Assembly: GCA_949752735.1 (NCBI GenBank)
Contig: OX457047.1
Coordinates: 35,426,113-35,490,112, forward strand
Direction: 5' to 3'
DNA length: 64,000 nucleotides
DNA from: Lumbricus terrestris
Lineage: Eukaryota > Annelida > Clitellata > Crassiclitellata > Lumbricidae
Below are positions 23,598 through 35,141 of the stretch, piece by piece (the stretch's first letter is position 1; every line of letters starts with the position of its first letter). The translations under genes were made by a program, and so were the position numbers. Under the pieces are notes generated by a model. That model did no database searches. It was not told the origin of the DNA and saw only the letters and a list, made by a program, of their open reading frames with translations.

Positions 23598-23740
23598 TTA
23601 AGTGGATAAATAACCTTTAAAACTTTTCCTAAGCCAATGGGGGAGGTTCAAACCCCGAAACCCCCTTGGCTACGCCACTGCTTGTCTGTATGCCTGTGTG
23701 TCTGTTTCTGTGTAGGTATGCCCTGCTGTTTCTCTGACTG

Positions 23741-23741
<1 letters not shown>

Positions 23742-23799
<58 letters not shown>

Positions 23800-23898
23800 A
23801 CTGACTACTTGTGAGAGGACTAGTCTGTCCAGTTTGTCCTGTATATGTGTTCCTTTCTGCATTCCTGTTTCTCAGAACGTTTTCTTCTCCTGTACTAC

Positions 23899-23984
<86 letters not shown>

Positions 23985-24010
23985 GTATGTCTGTCGCTCG
24001 CTCTCTCTCC
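23742..24010 (+). repeat. GTCT and CT microsatellites
   Basis: (GTCT)n at 23742-23798 and a long (TC)n at 23898-23982. Confidence 0.93.
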
Positions 24011-24224
24011 GTCTCTGTCTTTTGCCAGTCACTATGGTTGGATTCATCCTTCTGATTAATCCTCTTATGTTTGTTTACTTTCATACATGTAGTTTCTGCC
24101 ACACTTTTCTCCGGCTTCCCTCGCTCAGCAGGTTTTCTTCGCTTCATGCCGCAGCTATAGTGGCGTCTACACTTCTCTCCTTCGCCCCTGCTTTCTCAGC
24201 TTCCTATTTTCTGACCTTTTCTCT

Positions 24225-24480
24225 CCTCCTCTCCCTCCTCCTCCTCCTCCTGCTCATCCTCTACTTCTCCTTCTACTTCTCCTCTTCTTCTTCATCTTCT
24301 CCTCCTCCTCCTTCTTCTCCTCCTTCTCTTCTCCCTCCTCCTCCTCCTCTCCCTCCTCCTGCTCCTCCTTCTCCTCTTCTTCTTCATCTTCTTCTCCTCC
24401 TCCTTCTCCTCCTCCTTCTCCTCCTCCTCCTTCTTCTTCTTCTTCTTCTTCTTCTTCTTCTTCTTCTTCTTCTTCTTTTC
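24225..24480 (+). repeat. CTC/CTT pyrimidine tract
   Basis: Compound (CTC)n(CTT)n. Purine-only on the minus strand. Open frames are artefacts. Confidence 0.92.
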
Positions 24481-24791
24481 AGCGGTTGTTTTTCTTCGCT
24501 TTTCTTTCCCTGTCCGTTGCAGCTCCTCATCGTGCCAATCTCTCTCTTCTCTCTCCGATAATGAGTCTATTCAGCCTCAGCTTCGATTTCTGTCGATAAA
24601 GATATTATGCCAGTCTTGTGAGAAACCGAATCGTTCGGATGTTTTTCGTTTATATATAGTCGTATACAATACATACCCTAGTAGGCCTATATGGATCATC
24701 GTTTTCCATTGTGTGTGCATACGCGTTTGTAATGCACGTCATTAGTGAAGAAGATCAGATTAACTGTCTCCTCTTTTCCCTCTTTTCCAGC

Positions 24792-25047
24792 TTCCATGCC
24801 ATTCCTACTGACGAAAGAAATATTATATGTAATGAAACTCCCAATTGTTGTTGAAGGTCTTTGTCCGCTGATCAATCTTACCGTCAGCCTTAGCTATGCA
24901 GATTTAATACGCTGTCTCAGCTGCGCCTTCACTTGTGCATATTATGGTATCACGAGTTGCAGAATGAGAATTGTGGGGAGGTTCAACCCCAGTCTTTTGT
25001 TAGAGTCCCATGGTAAAGTCTGTTTTTCACACCCCTATTCCAAGTAG
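24792..25047 (+). CDS. Possible exon after a strong acceptor (unrecognised)
   Basis: A good pyrimidine tract and acceptor (TCTTTTCCAG near 24791) precede an open frame reading ASMPFLLTKEILYVMKLPIV and on to a stop at 25047. There is no recognisable family, donor or partner exon. It is kept only because of the acceptor. Confidence 0.12.
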
Positions 25048-25126
25048 ATCATATAGTCCAGCCCCCAGTTATTTTCAGCAATTCTCACACTGTCGAGTTG
25101 CCAGACAAATTTTTGGCAACGGCAAC

Positions 25127-25390
25127 CAGTGTTTAATCTAGTCCCCCGATTGGGGGGGAGTTTCTGGTTTCTGAGAAGGGGAGGACGGGAAAAACGTCCG
25201 TTTTGGGCGAAGACTTTTCGGCGGACGTCAACCGACCGCTGAGCCGCCGCCACCGACAGCATGTGGTCGGCCATTTCGCTTTTAGTCATTCGGTCAAAAA
25301 TCTAAGAAAATTGTCCAATTTTCGCTATACCAAAAATCAAGTAGGCCTACACAAGACCTGTCGACTTTTCTGGGGGGGAATTGTTACGTA
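25127..25390. mobile_element. End of the CAGTGTTTAATCTAG element family
   Basis: It starts CAGTGTTTAATCTAGTCCCC, as does the element at 35142. The partner end is not seen, so this is a truncated or diverged copy. Confidence 0.5.
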
Positions 25391-25618
25391 ATTAGTTTTT
25401 CCGGGGGAAATGGTGCGTATTTACATGTACACGCAACACCTTGCGATTTTTCCGTAGGGGTTGGGCGATTTCGATTCTGGAGCAGCCAGACTGCAGCTAC
25501 TGCTACGTTTCATGTCATTAGGCTTAGTTATTGTTTAAATTTGGATGTTTAGTTTAATTTCAGTTTGGTTCAATTGATGAACGGAACTGTCTGTTTTATA
25601 GCCAACCTATTGTATAAA

Positions 25619-25722
25619 AACTCCTCCTCCTCTTCCTCTTCTTCTCCCTCTTCCTCTTTCTCCTCTTCCTCCCCCTCTTCATCCTCCTTTCCCTCCTCTT
25701 CTTCCCACTCCATATCTCCTCC
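25619..25722 (+). repeat. CTC/TTC microsatellite
   Basis: Degenerate CTCCTC, CTTCCTC and TCCTCTTC units. Confidence 0.88.
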
Positions 25723-26132
25723 ATTTCCACAAAGCCCGGATATTGCCTATAATTGCCTGCGTCCATGTATTACCAGCTGCTAGCCCTAGTCGCATATCTC
25801 TACCTCGAAGACATGAATTCCTTCACGTTGCGCTGTGCTTCACATACACGCAACAGTGGTGCCATCTTGAAAGATCCTATATCTAATAGTGGCAGACATT
25901 ACAGTGCCCGCATCCACGCATGCTGCATAAAGGCACAGCGCATACTTGATGATAGAAGGACATACACTGTGCACCATCACATTCAAGTGTCTGAATAAAT
26001 GTGTACTTTGTTACCGGACCATAAAGATATTAATTTTCCGCAGCGGTACTTTGGTGGTCATACAGAAAACACGTGATCTAAGCAGACGACCCTGGATTCA
26101 GATCTACATATATATGCATATTTATACTCTCA

Positions 26133-26531
<399 letters not shown>

Positions 26532-26582
26532 GTAATTCATATAGCGCCCCTTCAAGGAGTCTACTCAGAGGCGCTCATTGTT
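26532..26582 (-). mobile_element. SINE/LINE 3' tail fragment, inverted
   Basis: On the minus strand it reads GAGCGCCTCTGAGTAG, then CTTGAAGGGGCGCTATATG, the tail shared by the SINE and LINE copies. Its end passes directly into the CTAT repeat. Confidence 0.75.
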
Positions 26583-26734
26583 GAATGATCTGTCACCCGA
26601 ACAACCCAGTGGAGGAGTTGGTGAGTCTCTCTCACCACGGAGGGCCTGCGTGGGGACGAAAAGCCGAAATTTCGCTATTTTCATATATTCACGCAGTTTC
26701 GCAGTTTTACACGTCAAACCTTACAGCTAGAGAT

Positions 26735-26925
26735 AAGGTAAGGAGCGACCAGGGCCACCACCCGCAGTCAGCACACACACCCACCCCGCAGTGGCGGGTC
26801 ATGCTTGGCTTTCTTGGTGGGGTGGACCGTGGAGGGTTGGCGAAAACCCGAAATTTAGCCCTCAACGTCGGGTACCCCAGATTAGTAGTGTCGAAAGCCC
26901 AAAATTTCCTAGGCACATCTAGTAT
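26735..26925 (+). repeat. Dispersed repeat, GAGGGTTGGCGAAAACC family (copy 1)
   Basis: It shares GGGTCATGCTTGGCTTTCTT, GGGTTGGCGAAAACCCGAAA and TTTAGC-CTCAACG with copies at 32340-32480 and 32620-32790. It ends near CACATCTAGTATATATA. The family is unknown. Confidence 0.7.
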
Positions 26926-27149
26926 ATATATATATATAATATATATATAGACTATATCACTGTGCTTATATATATTGACCATGTTAATATATGCATCTGC
27001 AATATATATATAATATATACATATAATATTATGTATGAGGGCTATATGATATGGATGCATAATAATACTGGCTGTTGTTCAAGATTCTTAAAATATTCCG
27101 AACGGATGAACGGTTGGACCACCAGCAGATCGATCAATAACGAATGCTT

Positions 27150-27260
27150 CTGCTGCTGCTGAAGCTGCTGCTACTGAAGCTGCTGCTGCTGAAACTGCTG
27201 CTGCTGAAGCTGCTGTTGCTGCTGCTGCTGAAGCTGCTGCTGCTGCTGCTGCTGCTGCTA
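27150..27260 (+). repeat. CTG/CAG trinucleotide tract
   Basis: (GCT GCT GAA) and (GCTGCT) units. No coding context seen. Confidence 0.9.
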
Positions 27261-27923
27261 CCGAACCACAGATGCTTTTTCGTGTGTCTACAAATGTCAG
27301 AGGTTCAACGACATCTAGCGGACGCAGTTCAAAGCAAACGGTTGTTCAGCATCACGTGTGTTTGTATACAATTGCATGAACAGTCAGAACAGACACATTC
27401 ATACATGTATGTGCAATCGTTAATTTTGCATTCGTATAAATTATATGCAGATATATATACGGATATGTTCTTATGAGGCGCTATATAAATGATTATAGGC
27501 CTATGCGTACATACAAGCAGGGAGGGATGTAGGGAGGGAGGCAGAGAGGGAGGGAGTCAGGGAGCCAGAGAGAGAGAGAGAGAGAGGAAGGGAGAATCAT
27601 GAATCGATATGTAGGCCTATATACCGATTTTATGAATATGGCTTGCGCCTTCTTGCTGTGTGTGTGTATATAGCTTGCGAATGCGACGTGGTGACATGTG
27701 GACCCATCAGTATCGTGTGACCAGAGATATACATACAATGGACTGCAAGCGCAGATGTCTGTTATTTATGCAAATAATCTGTTCATCTGTTTTCATTTTT
27801 CACTCGACTTGCAGCAGCTCGGCACTCAGTTTGTTTGCATCAATATAATTATGATGATGCTGATGCTATTGTTACTGCACACGTATCTTTGAAGGTGTAT
27901 GTAGATTTGAGAGGATGTTCTGC

Positions 27924-27927
<4 letters not shown>

Positions 27928-28011
<84 letters not shown>

Positions 28012-28058
28012 TTTTTTATTGTTGTTGTTGTTATTATTATTATCATTACTATTATTAC

Positions 28059-28133
<75 letters not shown>

Positions 28134-28138
28134 TATCA
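27928..28138 (+). repeat. TTA / TCA trinucleotide tract
   Basis: (ATT)n of about 90 bases, an interruption, a second (ATT)n, then (ATC)n. Confidence 0.93.
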
Positions 28139-28920
28139 TGCCATCATCATCCTTATTTTTATCATTATACCACCATTTCTTGGCTACTGTTGCGTTTTTC
28201 ATGGCCTCTCCCGATTCTACTGTTATACATTTGTGTTTGCAATGAATAAATTCATCCATTCAAATGTGAAGAAGATGTGACGACAGATTCGATCACGCAG
28301 ACCAAATAACTCCGCATAGGTGACGTCAAGAAATGAGAACCACTCCCGTTATCAGATAGAATAGAGAATGAAATAGGGCCTATCTTATTAAGCAATGGAG
28401 GGGCGATAACGTGTTCAGGGTGTAATATGCCATTCTGTCTTGAATGACGCCATATATTGTGGTTTTATTTCGTTATCACCGTAGACACCCAGGTCACACC
28501 CTGACATTGCCGTTGGATGTAGGCACTATATGCACTTACTAAGTTACTGTAGGCTGCTGTTGTCCTGTATACGTTTTGCAAATATAACACGCTAAACTCA
28601 AACCATAAAATTATAGGCCTACACTGTCCGAATTTATTGCCGTATAGAGTCTAACCGGTGAATTTCTTAATGATTCTCGTAATTTGATATTCGGATTAAA
28701 AAGCAGAAGGCACGAAGTACGATACTTCTTATGTCCATTATTGTAATCATAGACACTTTTGGTGGCGTGGCAAAGGCATTACCAGACCAGTATACACACA
28801 GAACTCCCTATATAAAGGTGGTGATTGGTCCCGTATTTAGTTCGGGTGGTGCAAATCAATTCGGAGGTTACGAATTCTGGTCCCACCGAAGTCAATTGCT
28901 TTATATTATGTGTTATGTGG
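28139..28920. other. Unannotated stretch
   Basis: No convincing exon, RNA or transposon end was seen here. Confidence 0.4.
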
Positions 28921-29087
28921 ATATATACATATATATATATATATATACATATATATCTGCCATGAGTATTATAATATGTGCAGCATCTATGGAAAGCTTT
29001 CAAAGTCGCCACTCGTTGTACAAAGAAGATACTATGTGGGAAACTAAAGGGAATGACATGTATCTGCTCAAATGTAAAGAACAAGGA

Positions 29088-29232
29088 GACAGAGACAGAG
29101 AGAAAGAGACGGAGAGAGAGAGACAAAGACAGACAAACAGACATACATACATACAGACAGAGTCAGATAGAGACAGAGAGAGTGAGAGAAAGAGAAATGG
29201 TGAGAGAGATAGTGAGAGTGAGAGAAAGAGAA

Positions 29233-29305
<73 letters not shown>

Positions 29306-29325
29306 TAGTGAGAGTGAGAAAGAGA
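29088..29325 (+). repeat. GA microsatellite
   Basis: (GAGA)n with GACA and GTGAGA modules. Purine-rich on the + strand. Confidence 0.93.
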
Positions 29326-29846
29326 GATCTAGGGGACCAGATTGCAATGAAGATGGTCTTATATTTAAGCAAAGCTGGTCTCGGACGGGATAGTGGATGG
29401 TCTCAGCTTGGAAAGTCGTCTCTGTGAGGATGAAGGATTGCGCAAGGCTGTACGTGCAGTCTCAGCAAAGCACTGTGCTTGAAACGCAAGTGCCATTATG
29501 AGACTCGGAATGCGCCGACAAGCCGATGAGTAAACGAGCGCTAGATGAGTAAACGCGCCGCTAGCTCTCCGTCCTTTATAGAGCTCAGGGGCATCGTCTT
29601 GTCCTTTCGCAGTTTATCTATCGTCTGCCTCGACCTTATTTACATGACGTCATCTGCAGACAATTCTATCCATTCGACCTTCGTTGCAATCACCGCTCTA
29701 GCAAAAATCCCTCGCTCCACGTCATGTTCCACGTCACGTTGCCCGACGTTGTGTAACTGCAGGGTAACGACTTTATTACGGCAGTGAATAAAGTTCTCGC
29801 ATCAAATTGCAAATCCTTGGACATTGACGTGAAAGCTTACTTGTGG

Positions 29847-30180
29847 TGGCAGTTGCAGTTTAGCGTCACTGTGTGGTAACAAAGACCATTAGCGACGCCC
29901 TCCTCCTTTATCCAGGCTTGGAACTGGCACTGGCAGCAGGGCCGTTTTTAAGGAATTTTTAGAACTGCACAATGTGCACATCCTCTTCTTTCCTTTCTCG
30001 TCCTCCATGGTAAATTACTCCCAATTTGAGAAAAATGACCTATTTTTTACTAGTTTTAACTGCACGGAACGTGACGGAAGTGCTTCTACAACTGCACGAA
30101 TCCATTTAGAATTGCACATTTAGTGTAGAACTGCACGTTAAAAAAGCCCTGACAGGCAGAGTGCAACCAGTGGCGGAGTT
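29847..30180 (-). mobile_element. Retroposed short element (RTE-tail-like) with 13-bp TSD, split by a MITE
   Basis: AGCTTACTTGTGG occurs at 29834-29846 and 30181-30193. On the minus strand the interior reads AACTCCGCCACTGG, TTGCACTCTGCC, then after the MITE AGTGCCAGTTCCAAGCCTGG and ATAAAGGAGGAGGGCGTCG. It matches the 116-base copy at 41574-41689. Long direct repeats point to target-primed retroposition. Confidence 0.8.
29937..30151. mobile_element. hAT-type MITE nested in the retroposed element
   Basis: Ends CAGGGCCGTTTTTAA and TTAAAAAAGCCCTG. Flanks are ACTGGCAG and ACAGGCAG (7 of 8). The paralogous copy at 41574 lacks this insertion. A related right end lies inside the 3.6-kb hAT element (16540-16597). 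Confidence 0.85.
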
Positions 30181-30211
30181 AGCTTACTTGTGGTCTGCGT
30201 CTAACCTTATA

Positions 30212-30356
<145 letters not shown>

Positions 30357-30472
30357 TACGATGTATACAGAATTATCGCAGCGGTTATTGGCAACACACA
30401 GCGCTTGAGGTGAAACTGCTCTGGGAATGCAACTCCAAAATGCCACATGCATTTCCCCGTCTAATGCTCGCA

Positions 30473-30662
30473 TTCGAGGGCGTTGTGGTGAAGAGTATAC
30501 ATACGGTGCCTGGGAGCCTGAAGATTCCAGGTTCGAATCCTCCTCAAGTCCTTCACTCGAAATTGCTCATACGCTTCGGCGTGAAACTCCGATTCGCTGT
30601 CCGCGCTGTAGTCGGGAGCACCTCTGAGTAGATCTGGAAGGACGCTATAACAAGTGCTCATA
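30473..30662 (+). mobile_element. tRNA-derived SINE, second copy
   Basis: A-box-like TTGTGGTGAAGAG near 30483 and B box GGTTCGAATCC at 30530-30540. Same core and GCACCTCTGAGTAG tail as the first copy. The ACATACAT tail runs directly into a 235-base (ATAC)n microsatellite. Confidence 0.87.
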
Positions 30663-30868
30663 CATACATACATGCATACATACATACATACATGCATACA
30701 TACATACATACATACATACATACATACATACATACATACATACATACATACATACATACATACATACATACATACATACATACATACATACATACATACA
30801 TACATACATACATACATACATACATACATACATACATACATACATACATACATACATACATACATACA

Positions 30869-30898
<30 letters not shown>
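30659..30898 (+). repeat. ATAC microsatellite grown from a SINE tail
   Basis: Nearly perfect (CATA)n with a few CATG units at its SINE-proximal end. Confidence 0.95.
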
Positions 30899-30900
<2 letters not shown>

Positions 30901-31065
30901 GCAATAGCTTTGGTTTTAATAAACAAGAACCTACTTATCTCTATTCTACACTGTGCTGGATTATATTGTTATAGGACCGTAGAACTATCTGAGTGAAAGA
31001 AAGATGTTGTACTGCGTTGTACAACTGCCAGCAGTCGTATCATTCACGTACCTGTAAGGTCCTGT

Positions 31066-31290
31066 ATACATGTATGTCTGTCTCTGTCTCTCTGTCTGTC
31101 TCTGTCTCTGCCTATCTATTTGTCTGTCTGTCTATCTGTCTGTCTCTGCCTGTCTCTGTCTGTCTCTGTATCTCTCTGTATCTCTCTGTCTGTCTCTGTC
31201 TGTTTCTGTCTCTGTCTCTCTCTGTCTCTCTGTCTCTGTCTTTCTGTCTATCTGTCTACCTGTCTGTCTCTCTTTCTCTTCCTACCCAAA
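31066..31290 (+). repeat. CTGT/CTCT microsatellite
   Basis: Degenerate (TCTG)n, followed to 31435 by a GACA/CACA-rich stretch of similar low complexity. Confidence 0.88.
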
Positions 31291-31714
31291 CATTCAGATT
31301 GATAGACACAGACTCGCAGATACACAGACGGCGACATCCACAGACACATACCGCAGACACACACGCAGACAGACAGAGGCGCAGACAGACGAACACACGC
31401 TCGCACGCACACATACACGCACACATTCACAACGCACGATGTCTTAACGTGTCAGAACCAGTGGTTTGTGCCGATCGATCGTGAATCGTCAGAGGAAATG
31501 AGAGAGGGGTGGGACTGTGATGGGTGGAGGGGTTGAGATGATGGAGGGAGGCGAGTAGCCGACGTCTCAAGGGCGAGTACATGTCGGGCTAACAGATCTG
31601 GTGCTGGCTCCAGCACCATGCGTTGGCACCGAAAGACCAAGGTGCCAGGGTTGTGACTATAGCAGACGCATGCACGACGCTGTGAAAAAAAAAATATATA
31701 TATATATATATATA

Positions 31715-32005
31715 CAGCGGCGCCCGCAGGCGTACGCACTTACGCAAGTGCGTGCAGCAGCGGCGCCCGTAGACGTACGCACATAGGTAAGTGCGTACAG
31801 CAAGGTATGTTTTTGGGAAATTCTAGGTTGATGACTAAAAAAAAAAAAAAAAAAGTCATCAGTTTTTTCGGCGGATAGAAAAGTAGAAAAGGTATGTTTT
31901 TGGGAAATTCTAGGTTGATGCAAAAAAAAGTCATCAGTTTTTTCGGCGACCTAACGAAAAAAAAAATTCTGTGCGTACAAGAAAAAAATCCTGCGGGCGC
32001 CGCTG
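31715..32005. mobile_element. MITE in a TA tract with CAGCGGCGCCCGCAGG ends
   Basis: Starts CAGCGGCGCCCGCAGG and ends with its inverse CCTGCGGGCGCCGCTG. Flanked by TATATATA on both sides. Inside are a second CAGCGGCGCCCG copy at 31758 and two near-identical blocks around GTATGTTTTTGGGAAATTCT (31805 and 31892). Confidence 0.8.
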
Positions 32006-32244
32006 TATATATATATATACATATATGCACATGTGTTATGTATATACATGTGTGTATATATCTATATTATAATTCTGAAACACTTTCCATATGTTTGTTT
32101 ATTTGTTTGTTCGCTTTTGACTCTCCCCTGCAGAATAGGATCGGAAATGAAACAGCGTCGGTTTAAAAAAATTATTGCAATCGATTCTTACCCAAATTAT
32201 AAGGTCATCGCAACTATTTTCAGATTTTAATTCAGTTTAAAACA

Positions 32245-32790
32245 AAAGTTACTAGCGTTTTAAGACAGATTTCGTCAATAAATGATCAGGCTAGGGCTTT
32301 AGTCAAGAGTCTACTCCGCATGACGTCATACCCGCCCAGTAATAATTTCGGTAGCGCCCCGCGGGGGTGGGTCAAGTTTGGCTTTTTGGGGAAGCGAGAT
32401 CGGGTGGAGGGTTGGCGAAAACCCGAAATTTAGCAGCCAACGATGGGCACCAGAGTGGAGTGGTGTTTAAAATCCTAAATTTCTCTTTAGAACTCGAGTT
32501 ATTAGCGTTTTAGGACAGAAGCGTTTTAAGACAGATTTCATCGCTCACACTTTGGTAAACAGTATCGAGCTTTAGTAAAAGAGCCTACAGCCCGAATGAC
32601 GTCATAAAAGCACAGTAATAATTTCCCTAGCGCCCCGCAGGGGCGTGTTAGGTTTGGCTTTTTGGGGAAGCGGGGTGGGGTAGAGGGTTGGCGAAAACCT
32701 GAAATTTAGCGGTCAACGTTGGGTACCATAGGGGAGTAGTGTTTAAAACCCTAAATTTCCCGGGCAACGCCGGGTTACACATCTAGTAAT
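32245..32790 (+). repeat. Tandem duplication (~265 bp) of the GAGGGTTGGCGAAAACC family
   Basis: Both units carry TAGCGTTTTAAGACAGATTT, a GCATGACGTCAT or GAATGACGTCAT site, AGTAATAATTTC, a CGCCCCGC block and GGTTGGCGAAAACC. The second ends in TTTCCCGGGCAACGCCGGG, TTACACATCTAGT. Family unknown. Confidence 0.75.
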
Positions 32791-32801
32791 CTATATGCAC
32801 A

Positions 32802-34756
32802 TTAGGGTGCTTTTAAGGTACACGTGAAATTTTCAAATAAAAGATGTTTTAACGACCAAGTGAAATTATCGTGCCAAATCATGTGTAAACTGAGTATCTG
32901 AAATTATATCTCGATAGCTGAACATTTAGGACTTGCTCAAGAGGACTGAAGTTAGGAACTCGGTTGCATTGCAAGCATTATAATCTACTATTTCAATACA
33001 TGCGAGCTGCATGCTATAGAACCCTTTTCAGTGACTAGTTCCCAACAAATAAACATTCATGGTCATGTCGCAACTGATATGATGTTATTTTTGTCCCTGG
33101 TCATGTGTTGCAAATGGCGGGAAGTGGTGCTTTTCATTCTTGTATCATATGGCAGGCGCAATGCAAAATTTAATACAAAAAGCTGAGATTTAGTTGATAG
33201 GCAGTACTGATATCATTTCGGCTATGCGAAGCTGTCTTCACAAAGGAGAGGTTCCCATGCAAGGCAGTGGCGTAGCCAAGGGGGGTTTTGGAGGTTAAAA
33301 CCCCCCATTGGCTTAGGAAATGTTTAAAAAATGTTATATATCCACTTAAATAAGAAAAACAAAACAATTGTATATGGTAACAATTATTTTTCTTACTTGA
33401 TTCTCTTTGTTACTTTATTCCCTTGTTATTTACTGTAACACTGTTGGTTTGGTGTCACAAAGGGCATCCGGTCAGGCCATAAAAATCCCAACCCCCCATC
33501 AGAAATTCTTGGCTACGCCACTGATGCAAGGTACTACTCAATTTACGCCTACACCAAGGAATCAGAGTCTGGATGACAACCTATAAGAGAGAGTACCAAT
33601 TGTACTTTTCTATTTGGGAGAGATGATCTTGCAGTCCTGGCAGCAGAGATTCTTCTGAACCACAGTTTCCCCTTACTCTTCACTTAAATGATAAGATTAT
33701 GCCAGATGTTACAGATAATGGTATATTTCAAAAGGATGTTACCAAACTATTGGCCATCGTCTTACTCCAATCAGTGACAGCTTCTGTCATGTCAGATTCT
33801 TGTTGGTTGAGAACTGAAGCTGGAGATTGGAAGACAAAATCCTGGCCATGTGTTCTGACACAGTGTGGAGTAAAACGAGTTGCAAGGGCGGCATATGGAT
33901 GAATCTGGAAGTGAAATTAGGAAAGGACCTCTTGAACCCTGCCATCGATACCATGTATCTGAAATTGTTCTGGAAAAGTGTTTCACTGCATGATTCTGCA
34001 GGGACTATAGTATTGGAAGTCTATAGTCAAGAGCTATTAGATCTAAAAGTCGTTTTCCAAAGATGAATTCCACCAAGGGAATAAAGTTCAGGTAACCAAG
34101 TGCATTTCACCGAGGGCGTTGGATGATTTACATGATCGAGTGGTGGCTTTTCAGTTATCAATTTTCCATTAAGCAACGTTAGAGCACAGAGAGGATAATC
34201 TCGACCATCCTACTTTGAAAAGCTATGGAATCATTTACTTGAAGTGTCACTCTCTGTGACAGCAACTTAGTCTCATGTGAAGTGCTATTTCATCTGTATG
34301 TACCTGAAACAAGGAAGCACAAAGGGGAATCCATACTGGAATCATCATATCTGACCCCACCTAAGAGTGACGAATGGTCTGGAAGAGTGATTTTTTTATC
34401 CAGTCCTTCAATAAAGTCCTGGTTAGAAATAAGGGGGAGAAACAATTTGTTCTGCAATGGTCAAGTAAAGCCAGATGTTTCAAGTGTCCTAAGAGGAATA
34501 AACTATGACAACTTACAGTACTTCTTTGGATTTTGCCTTATAACTGATGTTTATGTGTTGAAATTTGCTTGGATCTGTGAAAATTACAATGTGTCACAAT
34601 GTCGCCTATGTGGCTATTCTTCCAGTGCTTTGAGCAAGTCCTAAATCTATTCAGATTTTCATCTAATTTGGCAGGTAACTATATTTCTGAAGGTGGAACA
34701 CAAAAATATATTGGTCGTTATTAACATCGAAATTTTAATTTTTAGACACACCCTAA
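32802..34756. mobile_element. TIR element of 1.95 kb with direct repeat TGCACA
   Basis: Ends TTAGGGTG and CACCCTAA are flanked by TGCACA (32796-32801 and 34757-34762). Subterminal AACGACCA and TTTAGGACTTGCTCAA recur inverted (TTGAGCAAGTCCTAAAT at 34629). It contains the hAT MITE 33265-33523. The rest has only short broken frames, so it is non-autonomous or decayed. Superfamily not assigned. Confidence 0.7.
33265..33523. mobile_element. hAT-type MITE, TSD ATGCAAGG
   Basis: Starts CAGTGGCGTAGCCAAGGGGG and ends CTTGGCTACGCCACTG. ATGCAAGG flanks both sides (33257-33264 and 33524-33531). Same family as 22138 and 60961, inverted relative to them. Confidence 0.88.
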
Positions 34757-34844
34757 TGCACATGGATATATTATTATGCATACATGTATATATGGATATA
34801 CATAAGGGAAGGAGAGAAGACGGAGGGAGGAGGAGGCAAGCGAG

Positions 34845-34934
34845 AGTCAGACAGAAACAGAGGGACAGAGACAGAGAGATAGACAGACAGACAGACAGAC
34901 AGATAGACAGACAGAGACAGAGAGAGAGAAGAGA

Positions 34935-35014
<80 letters not shown>

Positions 35015-35035
35015 TGGACAGAGAGGAAAGGAGAG
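34845..35035 (+). repeat. GACA/GAGA microsatellite
   Basis: (ACAG)n and (GA)n, in sequence right after the 32802 element. Confidence 0.93.
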
Positions 35036-35141
35036 ATGAGAGGAGAGAGTTGATCGATTGTGTGAGTGCGTGTGAACGGCTATACAGTAATCTGTATAAA
35101 TTATGTTACGTGGAGACAGAAGGCAATGACCGACTCTGTAG

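Larger units (their letters stand above)
22138..23680. mobile_element. hAT-type MITE interrupted by a piggyBac-like element, TSD CTTGTCTG
   Basis: Starts CAGTGGAGTAGCCAGGAATT and ends GGCTACGCCACTG. CTTGTCTG flanks both sides (22130-22137 and 23681-23688). Without the 22319-23597 insertion it would be about 260 bases and closely resembles the copies at 33265 and 60961. Confidence 0.88.

Noticed and set aside
34282..34644. 120-codon open frame inside the 32802-34756 element
   Set aside because: No recognisable domain, and neighbouring frames are broken. Possibly decayed transposase, but not supportable as a gene.
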